NCBI GenBank assembly: GCA_035709005.1
Contig: DASTFB010000063.1
Span: 1 to 44,841, forward strand
Length of the DNA stretch: 44,841 bases
DNA from: Candidatus Methylomirabilota bacterium
GTDB lineage: Bacteria > Methylomirabilota > Methylomirabilia > Rokubacteriales > CSP1-6
Direction of reading: 5' to 3'
A model generated the notes under the pieces. It was given only the letters and a program-made list of their open reading frames with translations, was not told the DNA's origin and made no database searches. The position numbers and the translations under genes are program-made. This document shows, in pieces, positions 15,450 through 22,610 of this stretch. Numbering within the stretch: the stretch's first letter is position 1; each line of letters opens with the position of its first letter.

Positions 15450-16174
15450 TGGCGCTGCTCGAGCTCCGCGACGTCCACGCCGGCTACGGCTCGATCAAGA
15501 TCCTCCACGGCGTCTCCCTGGAGGTGAACGACGGCGAGATCGTGTCGGTCATCGGGCCCAACGGCGCCGGGAAGTCCACGACCTTCAAGGTGATCATGAA
15601 CCTGATCAATTACCTCGGCGGCGAGGTCGTGTTCGCCGGCAGCAGCCTGGTCGGCCGCCGGCCGGACCGGGTCCTGGGTCTGGGCCTGGGTTACGTCCCC
15701 CAGGGGCGGGTGGTCTTCAGCACTATGACCGTCCGCGAAAATCTGGAGATGGGCGCCTACCTGGAGCGGGACAAGGCGAAGCTGAAGGCCTCCATGGACT
15801 ACGTGTTCTCGATCTTTCCCCGCCTCGCGGAGCGCCAACGACAGCTGGCCGGGTCGATGAGCGGCGGTGAGCAGCAGATGCTGGCCATGGGACGCGGCCT
15901 CATGATGCGCCCGCGGATGCTCATGCTCGACGAGCCCTCGCTCGGGCTCAGCCCTCGCTTCGTCGACGAAGTGTTCGACAAGACCGTGACGATGGCGCGG
16001 GCCGGCCTGACCGTGATGCTGGTGGAGCAGAACGCGGCCCGCGCGCTGGAGGTCTCCGATCGGGGGTACGTCCTCGAGCTCGGCCGCAATCGCTTCGCGG
16101 GAACCGGCCAGGAGCTGCTCCACAACCCGGAGGTCCGGCGCATGTACCTCGGAGGGGCGATGGCTGGCGGCTGA
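15449..16174 (+). CDS. livF: LivF-type ABC transporter ATPase
   Basis: 241 residues; ATG 15449 shares one base with the livG stop (TGATG), so the two ATPases are coupled. Motifs: LELRDVHAGYGSIKILHGVS at the N terminus, Walker A GPNGAGKST (36-44), Q-loop YVPQGRVVFSTMTVREN, signature MSGGEQQM (137-144), Walker B MLMLDEPSLGL (157-167), and VMLVEQNAARALEVSDR with Gln in place of the H-loop histidine region, as in LivF. It completes a five-gene importer in the order K-H-M-G-F. A 6-bp GC hairpin (16185-16200) follows the stop. Confidence 0.94.
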   Translation: MALLELRDVHAGYGSIKILHGVSLEVNDGEIVSVIGPNGAGKSTTFKVIMNLINYLGGEVVFAGSSLVGRRPDRVLGLGLGYVPQGRVVFSTMTVRENLEMGAYLERDKAKLKASMDYVFSIFPRLAERQRQLAGSMSGGEQQMLAMGRGLMMRPRMLMLDEPSLGLSPRFVDEVFDKTVTMARAGLTVMLVEQNAARALEVSDRGYVLELGRNRFAGTGQELLHNPEVRRMYLGGAMAGG

Positions 16175-16184
16175 CCGCCACGAT

Positions 16185-16200
16185 GGGCCGTCTCCGGCCC
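16185..16200 (+). terminator. Short GC hairpin after livF
   Basis: GGGCCG-TCTC-CGGCCC, 11 nt after the livF stop, with no U-tract. It may help end or protect the transcript. The rest of 16201-16303 holds no supported gene. Confidence 0.3.
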
Positions 16201-16303
16201 GAGTGAAGGAGGAGATCGCGAGGGTTCAACCTCCTCAACCCCTACGAGAGCAACGGCTGGGTGACCCGGACCGTCCGGCTCTGAGCGGTGCTGCGCCTGA
16301 CGC

Positions 16304-16471
16304 TCAGAGAGCTCGGGGAGATCGGCCCCGTACGAAGTGGATGACGAGGAGCACCAGCCCGATGATGAACAGGATCCAGGCGATCTGGCCGGCGATCTCC
16401 GCGATCCCGGTCAGGCCCAGAACGCCCGCGATGATTCCCACGACGAGGAATATGAGCGCGTAGTAAAGCAT
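16304..16471 (-). CDS. DUF1328-family small membrane protein
   Basis: 55 residues from ATG 16471 on the minus strand. The sequence opens MLYYALIFLVVGIIAGVLGL, continues TGIAEIAGQIAWILFIIGLV and ends IHFVRGRSPRAL. Two hydrophobic helices are separated by the short TGIAEIAG turn, exactly the layout of DUF1328 (YtjA) proteins of about 50-60 residues, which are inner-membrane proteins of unknown function often linked to stress. AAGGAAAG lies about 9 nt upstream within a doubled CTGAAAGG sequence (16482-16500). It is downstream of, and on the same strand as, the enolase-superfamily gene, 105 bp away. Confidence 0.85.
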   Translation of the reverse strand: MLYYALIFLVVGIIAGVLGLTGIAEIAGQIAWILFIIGLVLLVIHFVRGRSPRAL

Positions 16472-16576
16472 GGCTTTGGCTTTCCTTTCAGTTCCCTTTC
16501 AGTTCGCTGGCACCAGCCCGGTAGGGGTGCACGGGCCATGCCAGATGCCAGGCGAGCTGAGGAAGATTTTGCCGGG

Positions 16577-17677
16577 CTAGCGCTCGATGCGGTAGCGCTT
16601 GAGCGCGTCGGGATCGATCGTGGCGCCGAGGCCGGGTCGATCGGTGAGCCGGATGACGCCCCCGTCGAGCTTGACCGGCTCGGCGACGACGTCGCCCGCC
16701 ATCTTCAACGGCCCCACGGCTTCGCACCCCGGCAGGACCGCCTCGCTGGTGGCGGCCACGGCGGCCTCGGCCAGCGTCGACAGGGTCAGCCCGAAGCCAT
16801 GGCCGATGACGACGCGCAACCCGGCCGCCGCCGCGCACTCGACCATCTGCCGCGTCCGCCCGAGCCCCCCTTGCTTCATGACCTTCACCTTCACGATGTC
16901 GGCGGCCTCCCGGCGGATGATGTCGACGAGGGATGCCGGCCCGGTCACGCTCTCGTCGGCCATGAGGGGGATGTCGATGGCTCGCCGGATTTCGGCCAGT
17001 CCGGCGATGTCGGTCCGCGGGATGGGCTGCTCGACCAGCGTCAGCTTGAAGGGCTGCAGGCGCCGGATGACGGGCACGGACTCCGCCCGCGTGAGGCTCT
17101 CGTTGAAGTCCACGCGCAGCGCCAAGGCGTCGCCGACGGCGGCCCGCACGGCGGCCACCCGCGCGATGCCCTCGTCACCGGCGCCCGCCACCTTGATCTT
17201 CGCCGTGGTGAAGCCTCGGCGCAGCCACTCGGTCGCCTCGCGCGCGGCCTGTTCGGGCGGTACCGTGCCGATCCAGGCGTTGAGGGTGACGTCGCGCGTC
17301 AGCGCCCCGCCCAGCAGCGAGTGCACCGGAACATCCAGCGCCCGCCCCTTCGCGTCCAGCAAGGCCATCTCGATGGCGGCCTTGGCCTCGAAGCCGTCCG
17401 CCGTCAGGCCGTCCATGATCATGAGCGCCCGGTGGAGGTTGAAGGGATCCGCGCCCACCAGCGCGGGCGCCATGCGCGCGACGGTGTCGTGAATGTCGAC
17501 GGCGGTCACGCGCGAGTAGCCCGGGGTGGGATCGACGTTGCCCCACCCTTCCACGCCGGCATCCGTCGTGACCCTGACCAGCACACTGCGCTGCGCGCTG
17601 GTGGTACCGTGAACACCCCGGACGGGCGCCGCCAGCGGGACGTCGACGAGGAACGGCTCGGCGGTGAGGATGCGCAT
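16577..17677 (-). CDS. Enolase-superfamily enzyme (muconate-lactonizing/mandelate racemase or dipeptide epimerase type)
   Basis: 366 residues from ATG 17677. The N-terminal capping domain (about 1-115) is followed by a TIM barrel with the MLE-subgroup catalytic set. It has Lys160 and Lys162 in KIKV, metal ligands Asp190 (DFNE), Glu216 (VEQP) and Asp241 (ADES), and the second acid/base lysine at 265 in KVKVMKQGG. This pattern abstracts the alpha proton of a carboxylate to racemise, epimerise or cycloisomerise it. The Asp-Glu pair and KxMKQGG resemble cis,cis-muconate cycloisomerases and Ala-Glu epimerases; choosing between them needs modelling. The start has no ribosome-binding site but CATAAT lies 9 nt upstream. 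The stop codon is part of a TAGCCCGGC motif shared with the inverted repeat at 3873-3988. Confidence 0.88.
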   Translation of the reverse strand: MRILTAEPFLVDVPLAAPVRGVHGTTSAQRSVLVRVTTDAGVEGWGNVDPTPGYSRVTAVDIHDTVARMAPALVGADPFNLHRALMIMDGLTADGFEAKAAIEMALLDAKGRALDVPVHSLLGGALTRDVTLNAWIGTVPPEQAAREATEWLRRGFTTAKIKVAGAGDEGIARVAAVRAAVGDALALRVDFNESLTRAESVPVIRRLQPFKLTLVEQPIPRTDIAGLAEIRRAIDIPLMADESVTGPASLVDIIRREAADIVKVKVMKQGGLGRTRQMVECAAAAGLRVVIGHGFGLTLSTLAEAAVAATSEAVLPGCEAVGPLKMAGDVVAEPVKLDGGVIRLTDRPGLGATIDPDALKRYRIER

Positions 17678-17686
17678 GGCCCGTCC

Positions 17687-17692
17687 ATTATG
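17687..17692 (-). promoter_or_regulatory. -10 hexamer for leaderless enolase-superfamily gene
   Basis: CATAAT on the minus strand, 9 nt before ATG 17677, with no Shine-Dalgarno sequence. Confidence 0.42.
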
Positions 17693-17722
17693 CCTCGAAA
17701 GCCGGCCGTCCCCGCCCTGCTT

Positions 17723-17932
17723 CTACTTGTTGCGGAACATCTCGCCCACGCGGCCGGCCATGCCGGCGGCTCCGGAGCCCTCACCACCACCCTGGATCAG
17801 GGAATCGATCTGGCCGGACAGCCCCGCGGGGGCACGCTCTTTCAGGAACCCGACGACCGTATCGACGGCCGACCGGGCCTTGTCTTCGCTGATGCCGGCG
17901 CGCTCCACGACCATCTTGACCAACGCATCCAT
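17723..17932 (-). CDS. Small DUF2267/DUF2780-like protein
   Basis: 69 residues from ATG 17932, with AGGAGG about 7 nt upstream; a longer reading to 17986 lacks such a site. The sequence has an N-terminal helix pair, MDALVKMVVERAGISEDKAR then SAVDTVVGFLKERAPAGLSG, followed by a Gly-rich linker (GGGEGSGAAG) and a short basic tail. Helical hairpins of the form ISEDKARxAVxTVxxFLKxRLP occur in DUF2267 and DUF2780 proteins, small soluble or lipid-associated proteins of unknown role. No catalytic residues are visible. The family call is tentative. Confidence 0.65.
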   Translation of the reverse strand: MDALVKMVVERAGISEDKARSAVDTVVGFLKERAPAGLSGQIDSLIQGGGEGSGAAGMAGRVGEMFRNK

Positions 17933-18030
17933 GCCTCTTCCTCCTGCGGTGAGACTTGCGGTCGTCGCCGGAGGTGCAACGCCCATGCCGCTACGGCCTT
18001 TCCTCGAACTCGGTGGGACGGTGCCCTGGA

Positions 18031-18048
18031 TGAGAAAAGTTTTTCTCA
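18031..18048. promoter_or_regulatory. AT-rich 18-bp palindrome, possible operator
   Basis: TGAGAAAA-GT-TTTTCTCA, perfect 8-bp arms, in an otherwise very GC-rich stretch. It lies 17 bp beyond the cytochrome c stop and about 100 bp upstream of the small gene at 17932, both on the minus strand. No U-tract follows, so an operator is more likely than a terminator. Confidence 0.45.
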
Positions 18049-18064
18049 GGAGGGCGGGGCCTGA

Positions 18065-18385
18065 TCAGCGAAGGGACGACAGGTAGCGGGCGAGGGCGCG
18101 AATCTCCTCTTCGGTGAGGGCCAGGCGCGGCATGTGCGCGTTGGGCTTCTGCTGCTTGGGATCGCGCAGCCACGCGCGCAGCTCGGCCTCGGTGTACTTG
18201 CGGCCGATATGCGAGAGATCGTAGGCGATCGGGGTGCCGGCGGCGCCCAATCGATGACACCCGTAGCAACCCTGCGAGAAGAACAGCGCCCGCCCCGGCT
18301 CGCTCTTATCGCCGCCGGGCTGGCCCGCCGCCGAGGTCGTCAGGGCGAGCGCAGCCGCGCCCAACGTCATCGCCACACCCCTCAT
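18065..18385 (-). CDS. Periplasmic monoheme cytochrome c
   Basis: 106 residues from ATG 18385, with GGAGGGAGC about 6 nt upstream. A signal peptide (MTLGAAALALTTSAAG) leads to one haem-binding CYGCH (Cys40, Cys43, His44) directly after the start of the mature domain. Met85 in AHMPRLALTEEEIRALARYL is the expected sixth ligand of a class I cytochrome c. Such proteins shuttle electrons in the periplasm. It is divergent from the BON lipoprotein and 500 bp from a larger cytochrome operon, so it may serve that chain. Confidence 0.88.
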   Translation of the reverse strand: MRGVAMTLGAAALALTTSAAGQPGGDKSEPGRALFFSQGCYGCHRLGAAGTPIAYDLSHIGRKYTEAELRAWLRDPKQQKPNAHMPRLALTEEEIRALARYLSSLR

Positions 18386-18500
18386 CGTCGTGCTCCCTCC
18401 CTTGGAGACGTTCTTGCACCGTGGGTGAGCATACCGTGAATGCCGCGCGACTTCTCGCCTGCCCGTTCCACCACGCGCTGAACAAATCATGGAGGGTTCG

Positions 18501-18830
18501 ATGAAGGCCATGGCCGCCCTATCACTTGTCGTGATGATCGCGAGCCTCGCGACCGGCTGTCAGACGCTCACCGGCCGCTCGGCCAAGGAGCACTTCAACG
18601 ACAAGTGGCTCACCCACGAGACCAAGGCCACGATCGTGGCCAGAAACGCCAGCGCGCTGACGGCGGTGGACGTCGACGTCAATCGCGGCGTCGTCTATCT
18701 CACGGGCACCGTGCCGACCGCCGAGCACAAGGCCCGCGCCGAGCAGGCGGCGCGCGGGGTCAATGGGGTCCGCGATGTCGTGAGCCACCTGGAGGTCAGG
18801 CAGGCGCGGCCGAGCAGCGCGCCGCGTTAA
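18501..18830 (+). CDS. BON-domain lipoprotein
   Basis: 109 residues from ATG 18501, chosen over ATG 18489 because GGAGGG lies just before it. The N terminus is a lipoprotein signal with lipobox LATGC (lipidated Cys20). The rest is one BON domain: ETKATIVARNASALTAVDVD, NRGVVYLTGTVPTAEHKARA and a final GVRDVVSHLEV strand, as in OsmY-like periplasmic proteins that bind phospholipid surfaces. It probably sits on the inner face of the outer membrane. No partner gene is evident. Confidence 0.88.
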   Translation: MKAMAALSLVVMIASLATGCQTLTGRSAKEHFNDKWLTHETKATIVARNASALTAVDVDVNRGVVYLTGTVPTAEHKARAEQAARGVNGVRDVVSHLEVRQARPSSAPR

Positions 18831-18846
18831 GCTGGATCTAGCCGCC

Positions 18847-18877
18847 CTTAAGCGACAGTTAAGGCCGCCGATCTAAT
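18847..18877 (+). promoter_or_regulatory. PmrA-box-like direct repeat and -10 of the cytochrome/two-component operon
   Basis: CTTAAG-N5-GTTAAG (18847-18863) has 11-bp periodicity, like the PmrA/QseB-type site CTTAAG-N5-CTTAAG. TCTAAT (18872-18877, 5 of 6 matches to TATAAT) follows 8 nt later, and there is no proper -35 in its place. An activator of the OmpR/PmrA type binding here would replace the -35. The operon itself encodes such a regulator. Confidence 0.55.
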
Positions 18878-18913
18878 CTTCCTCTCGTCGGAACAACCCG
18901 GCGGGAGGTGGAG

Positions 18914-19333
18914 ATGGGGAAATCGGCACTGGGATGGTTGACTGTCGCGGGGTGGATGCTTGCCCTCAGCGGGCCGGCGGCCGCCGGCTCCCCCCTCGAG
19001 ATCCAGGGCGCGCTGGAAGCCGACGCCCGCCAGGCTACCCCCGGGTTCGCGGGGTTCTCTGCCAAGCGCGGGGAGCAGTTCTTCAACGCCAGGCACGGCG
19101 GGGAGTGGAGCTGTGGCACCTGTCACACGCCCGATCCCCGCCGGCCCGGACGGCACGCGACCACCGGAAAGCCCATCACCCCCCTGGCTCCTGCCGCCAA
19201 CCCGGAGCGGTTCACGAACCCGGCGACCGTCGACAAGTGGTTCCGCCGCAACTGCAAGGACGTGCTCGGTCGGGCCTGCACACCTGTCGAGAAAGGCGAC
19301 GTGCTGGCCTGGCTGCTCTTCCTGGGAAAGTGA
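18914..19333 (+). CDS. SHP-type (DUF1924) monoheme cytochrome c
   Basis: 139 residues from ATG 18914 behind GGGAGG. After a signal peptide (about 1-25) the sequence follows the sphaeroides-haem-protein/DUF1924 pattern throughout. There is one CGTCH haem site (Cys67, Cys70, His71), the LAPAANPERFTNP block (91-103) containing the asparagine that acts as replaceable haem ligand in SHP, WFRRNCKDVLGRACT with two extra cysteines (114, 122) likely to form a disulfide, and EKGDVLAWLLFLGK at the end. SHP binds oxygen, NO and other small ligands and is reduced by a diheme cytochrome. The next two genes are exactly that diheme cytochrome and a b-type membrane cytochrome. Confidence 0.9.
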   Translation: MGKSALGWLTVAGWMLALSGPAAAGSPLEIQGALEADARQATPGFAGFSAKRGEQFFNARHGGEWSCGTCHTPDPRRPGRHATTGKPITPLAPAANPERFTNPATVDKWFRRNCKDVLGRACTPVEKGDVLAWLLFLGK

Positions 19334-19338
19334 CGACC

Positions 19339-19833
19339 ATGCATCCGAGCTCCCTCGGCCGTGCCCTCCTCGCTGCGCTGGCGTGCCTCATCACGATGCT
19401 GGCGCCCCTCGTGCTCGCGCTCGTGGCGACCGGCCCGGCGCGCGCCGATGACCGCTTCGCCCTGCCCGCGAACGAGACCTGGAAGAAAGAGTGCGGAGCG
19501 TGCCACCTGCCCTATCCCCCGCAGCTGCTCCCGGCCCGCTCGTGGCAGGCTGTCGTGGCCGGGCTCGACCGGCACTTCGGCAGCGATGCCTCGCTGGATC
19601 CGAAGGCGGCCGCCGAGGTCGCCGCGGTCCTGGCGCGCCACGCCGGTCGGGATCGCGGCGGACCGACGGCGATCCGGATCACGGAGACCTCGTGGTTCCG
19701 CCGCGAGCACCGGAAGGTCCCGCCGGGGGTGTGGCGTGGCGCCGCGGTCAAGAGCCCGGCCGACTGCGCGGCCTGTCATGCCGGAGCCGAGCGGGGAGAT
19801 TTCGACGAAGACGCCGTCCGGTTGCCCCGATGA
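19339..19833 (+). CDS. Diheme cytochrome c (DHC family)
   Basis: 164 residues from ATG 19339, 5 nt after the previous stop. A signal anchor or peptide covers about 1-36. Two haem sites are seen: CGACH (52-56) and CAACH (143-147). ETWKKECGACHLPYPPQLLP and RSWQAVVAGLDRHFGSDASL are the family signature of DHC, the natural electron donor to SHP. Its stop overlaps a possible ATG of the cytochrome b561 gene. Electrons would flow from quinol through b561 to DHC and SHP. Confidence 0.9.
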   Translation: MHPSSLGRALLAALACLITMLAPLVLALVATGPARADDRFALPANETWKKECGACHLPYPPQLLPARSWQAVVAGLDRHFGSDASLDPKAAAEVAAVLARHAGRDRGGPTAIRITETSWFRREHRKVPPGVWRGAAVKSPADCAACHAGAERGDFDEDAVRLPR

Positions 19834-19844
19834 GGGATGCGCGC

Positions 19845-20528
19845 ATGACCCAGCGAAAGATCCTGGTGTGGGACGTCCCCACGCGAGTGTTCCACTGGCT
19901 GCTGGTCGTCTCGTTCGCCGGCGCGTTCCTGACGGCCGACTCGGAGCGGCACCGTGATTGGCACGTCCTGTTCGGCCTCACCATGCTGGTCCTGATCGGG
20001 TTCCGGCTGCTCTGGGGGATCGCCGGCACCCGGTACGCCCGCTTCACCAGCTTCGCCTTCGGGCCCCGCGCCGTGTTGCACTATCTCGGCGCTGTCGTCA
20101 CACTGAGGGGCGTGCGCTACGTGGGTCACACGCCGGGCGGGAGCTGGGCGATCTGGGCGATGCTCGGCCTCGGCGGCCTGGTCGGCGTCACCGGCTACGT
20201 CGCTTACAACGACGGCCCGGATACCGTCGCCGAGGCCCACGAGGCGGTGGCCTGGACCCTGCTGGCCGTGGTGATCGTGCACGTCGTCGGCGTCGTCCTC
20301 AGCAGCGTTCTCCACCGGGAGAACCTCACCGGAGCGATGATCACGGGCCGCAAGCGCGGCGAGGCGAGCCAGGCCATCCGGGGAGCGCGCTGGCTCGTCG
20401 GGGCCGCGCTGCTGGCCCTGGTGGCGGCGGTCTGGCTGGACGTCGTCTCCATCCCCGGGCTTGCGGTCGTCCCTGACGCGGCGGCGGTCCGTCAGGCCAG
20501 TGGGGACGACGCCGACCAGCGCGACTGA
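19845..20528 (+). CDS. Cytochrome b561-type membrane protein
   Basis: 227 residues from ATG 19845, which has GAGGG at good distance. An ATG at 19830 that overlaps the previous stop (ATGA) would add five residues. The opening VWDVPTRVFHWLLVVSFAGA is typical of the prokaryotic b561 family, with His17 as a haem ligand. Four main hydrophobic segments follow; the second includes WHVLFGLTMLVLIGFRLLWG and the last AHEAVAWTLLAVVIVHVVGV with further haem histidines. A fifth C-terminal helix (WLVGAALLALVAAVWL) precedes a short periplasmic or cytoplasmic tail. It should pass electrons from the quinol pool to the two periplasmic cytochromes encoded upstream. Confidence 0.9.
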   Translation: MTQRKILVWDVPTRVFHWLLVVSFAGAFLTADSERHRDWHVLFGLTMLVLIGFRLLWGIAGTRYARFTSFAFGPRAVLHYLGAVVTLRGVRYVGHTPGGSWAIWAMLGLGGLVGVTGYVAYNDGPDTVAEAHEAVAWTLLAVVIVHVVGVVLSSVLHRENLTGAMITGRKRGEASQAIRGARWLVGAALLALVAAVWLDVVSIPGLAVVPDAAAVRQASGDDADQRD

Positions 20529-20534
20529 GGATCG

Positions 20535-21203
20535 ATGCGAGTGTTGCTGGTCGAGGACGACGCCCTGCTGGGTGAGGGCCTGCGGGCCGGACTCCAGCAG
20601 GCGCGCTTCGCGGTGGACTGGGTGCGGGATGGCGCGGACGCGCTGCACGCGCTCGAGGTGGAGTCCTTCGCCGCCGTCGTGCTCGACCTGGGGCTACCAG
20701 GGCTCAGCGGCCTCACCATGCTGCGCCGGCTGCGCGCCGCCGGCAACAAGACGCCCGTCCTGATCCTCACCGCCCGCGACGCCATAGAAGATCGGGTCAC
20801 CGGGCTCGACGCCGGCGCCGACGACTACGTGGTCAAGCCTGTCGATCTCGCCGAGCTGGCAGCGCGGCTGCGCGCCCTCATCCGTCGGGCCAGCGGCGAG
20901 GCCGCGCCTGCCTTCCGGCGGGGGGCGCTGGAGCTCGATCCCGCCGAGCATCGCGTCCTCTTCCGGGGACGCCCGGTCGAGCTGTCCGCCCGCGAGTTCG
21001 CGCTGCTGCACGAGCTGATGCTCAATGCCGGGCGCGTGCTCTCCCGGGAGCAGCTCGAGGAACGCCTGTACTCCTGGGGGCGGGAGGTCGAGAGCAACGC
21101 GGTCGAGGTCCACGTCCACCATCTGCGCCGCAAGCTGGCGCCGGGACTCATCCGCACGATCCGCGGCGTCGGCTACCTGATGCCCCGGGGCCCCAATGGC
21201 TGA
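20535..21203 (+). CDS. OmpR/PmrA-family response regulator
   Basis: 222 residues, ATG 20535, 6 nt after the b561 stop. The receiver domain (1-115) has the acidic pair Asp8-Asp9, phosphoacceptor Asp51 in VVLDLGLPG and Lys101 in DDYVVKP. A winged-helix DNA-binding domain (about 128-220) shows LSAREFALLHELMLNAGRVL and VEVHVHHLRRKL, the recognition region of QseB/PmrA-type regulators. Its position inside the cytochrome operon, together with the CTTAAG direct repeat upstream of that operon, suggests it controls its own operon. Confidence 0.95.
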   Translation: MRVLLVEDDALLGEGLRAGLQQARFAVDWVRDGADALHALEVESFAAVVLDLGLPGLSGLTMLRRLRAAGNKTPVLILTARDAIEDRVTGLDAGADDYVVKPVDLAELAARLRALIRRASGEAAPAFRRGALELDPAEHRVLFRGRPVELSAREFALLHELMLNAGRVLSREQLEERLYSWGREVESNAVEVHVHHLRRKLAPGLIRTIRGVGYLMPRGPNG

Positions 21204-21212
21204 TCCCTCCCG

Positions 21213-22595
21213 ATGAAGGTCCGGCTGCTCGTCGGCGTGCTCGGCGCCGTCGTGGTCGTCTGGCTGATCACCGCGGCCCTGAGCTACCGCGACGCCCAGC
21301 GGGAGATCGACGAGCTCCTCGACGCGCACCTGGCGCAGGCTGCCGCGCTGCTCGTGGCCCAGGCGAGTCACGAGCTCGACGAGCTGGAAGAGCACGCGCC
21401 GGCCGCCCATCCCTACGGACACAAGGTGGCCTTCCAGGTCTGGGAGCGAGGCCGCGAGCTCCGGGTCCGCTCCGCCGACGCTCCGAACGCCCGGCTGTCG
21501 CCGCAGGTAGAGGGGTTCAGCGACACGGACGTCGACGGACGCCGCTGGCGGGTCTACAGCACGTGGGCGCGCAGGCAGCGCTACCTGATCCAGGTGGGCG
21601 AAGAGCGCGCCGCCCGCGACCGGCTGGCCGCCGCCATCGGCGTCAATCTCCTGACCCCGATGCTGCTCGCCCTGCCGGTCCTGGGCCTGCTCGTCTGGCT
21701 CGGGGTTCGCTGGGGAACGCGACCGCTGGCCATCCTCCGCGCCCAGGTCCGACAGCGCGACCCCGACAATCTGGCTCCGCTAGAGGTCACCGACCCGCCG
21801 GCCGAAGTGGCCCCGCTGGTGGACAGCCTCAATCGCCTGCTCGCGCGCGTGCGAGCGTCGATCGACAACGAGCGGCGGTTCACGGCGGATGCCGCTCACG
21901 AGCTGCGCACGCCCGTCGCCGCGGTCCGCGCTCACGCCGAGGTCGCGCGGGCCGCCGCCACCGACGCCGAGCGGCGCGCCGCGCTCGACAACATCGTGGC
22001 CGGTTGCGACCGGTCGGCGCGGGCGATCGAGCAGCTGCTGACCCTCGCCCGGCTGGACCCGGGTGATGCGGGCGGCCCGCACCAGGAGTGTGACCTGCGC
22101 GACCTCGCCCGGCAGGTGCTCGCCGAGGTGGCGCCGATGGCCCTCGCCAGGGGCGTGGAGGTCGAGCTGGCGATGGGGCCGCCGGTCGTGTTGCGCGGGA
22201 ACCCGGGCTTGCTGACGATCCTGATCCGCAACCTGGTGGACAACGCCGCGCGCTACTGTCCTCCCGGCTCCAGCACCCGCGTCGACGTCGTTCACGACGG
22301 ACCCACGGCCCGCCTCGCCGTCACGGATCAGGGTCCGGGAATCGCGGCGGCCGACCGCCAGACGCTCGGCCAGCGCTTCCATCGGCTGCCCGGCAGCCGC
22401 GAGACGGGCATCGGGCTGGGGCTTTCGATCGTCAACCGCATCGCCGAGCTGCATCGGGCGGCCGTTCGGTTCGAGGACGGTCCGGGCGGACGGGGACTCT
22501 GCGTCATCGTAGAATTTCCCGGCATCGTCGACCGGCAGGCCGTCGGGAACCTGCCCGGGAGATCCGTTGCCGCTGCCACTGTGAAGACAGCCTGA
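21213..22595 (+). CDS. Sensor histidine kinase (QseC/PmrB type)
   Basis: 460 residues from ATG 21213. Membrane helix 1 spans about 5-25 and helix 2 about 146-165. They enclose a sensor region of some 120 residues that is rich in charged residues and has no recognised domain. A HAMP-like linker follows, then the dimerisation helix with phosphorylatable His229 in FTADAAHELRTPVAAV. The ATPase part has NLVDNAARYCPPGS (N box), VTDQGPGI (G1) and GIGLGLSIVNRI (G2). It should phosphorylate the regulator encoded just upstream. Given the genes around it, the signal may be redox, metal or a small gas ligand, but this is inference. Confidence 0.94.
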   Translation: MKVRLLVGVLGAVVVVWLITAALSYRDAQREIDELLDAHLAQAAALLVAQASHELDELEEHAPAAHPYGHKVAFQVWERGRELRVRSADAPNARLSPQVEGFSDTDVDGRRWRVYSTWARRQRYLIQVGEERAARDRLAAAIGVNLLTPMLLALPVLGLLVWLGVRWGTRPLAILRAQVRQRDPDNLAPLEVTDPPAEVAPLVDSLNRLLARVRASIDNERRFTADAAHELRTPVAAVRAHAEVARAAATDAERRAALDNIVAGCDRSARAIEQLLTLARLDPGDAGGPHQECDLRDLARQVLAEVAPMALARGVEVELAMGPPVVLRGNPGLLTILIRNLVDNAARYCPPGSSTRVDVVHDGPTARLAVTDQGPGIAAADRQTLGQRFHRLPGSRETGIGLGLSIVNRIAELHRAAVRFEDGPGGRGLCVIVEFPGIVDRQAVGNLPGRSVAAATVKTA

Positions 22596-22610
22596 GCGGG
22601 AGGCAGTGCC

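Noticed and set aside
16207-16284. Short frame ending GFNLLNPYESNGWVTRTVRL before a TGA
   Set aside because: It reads like a coding tail, but there is no start codon, no family I can name and a stop just upstream; at most a gene scrap.
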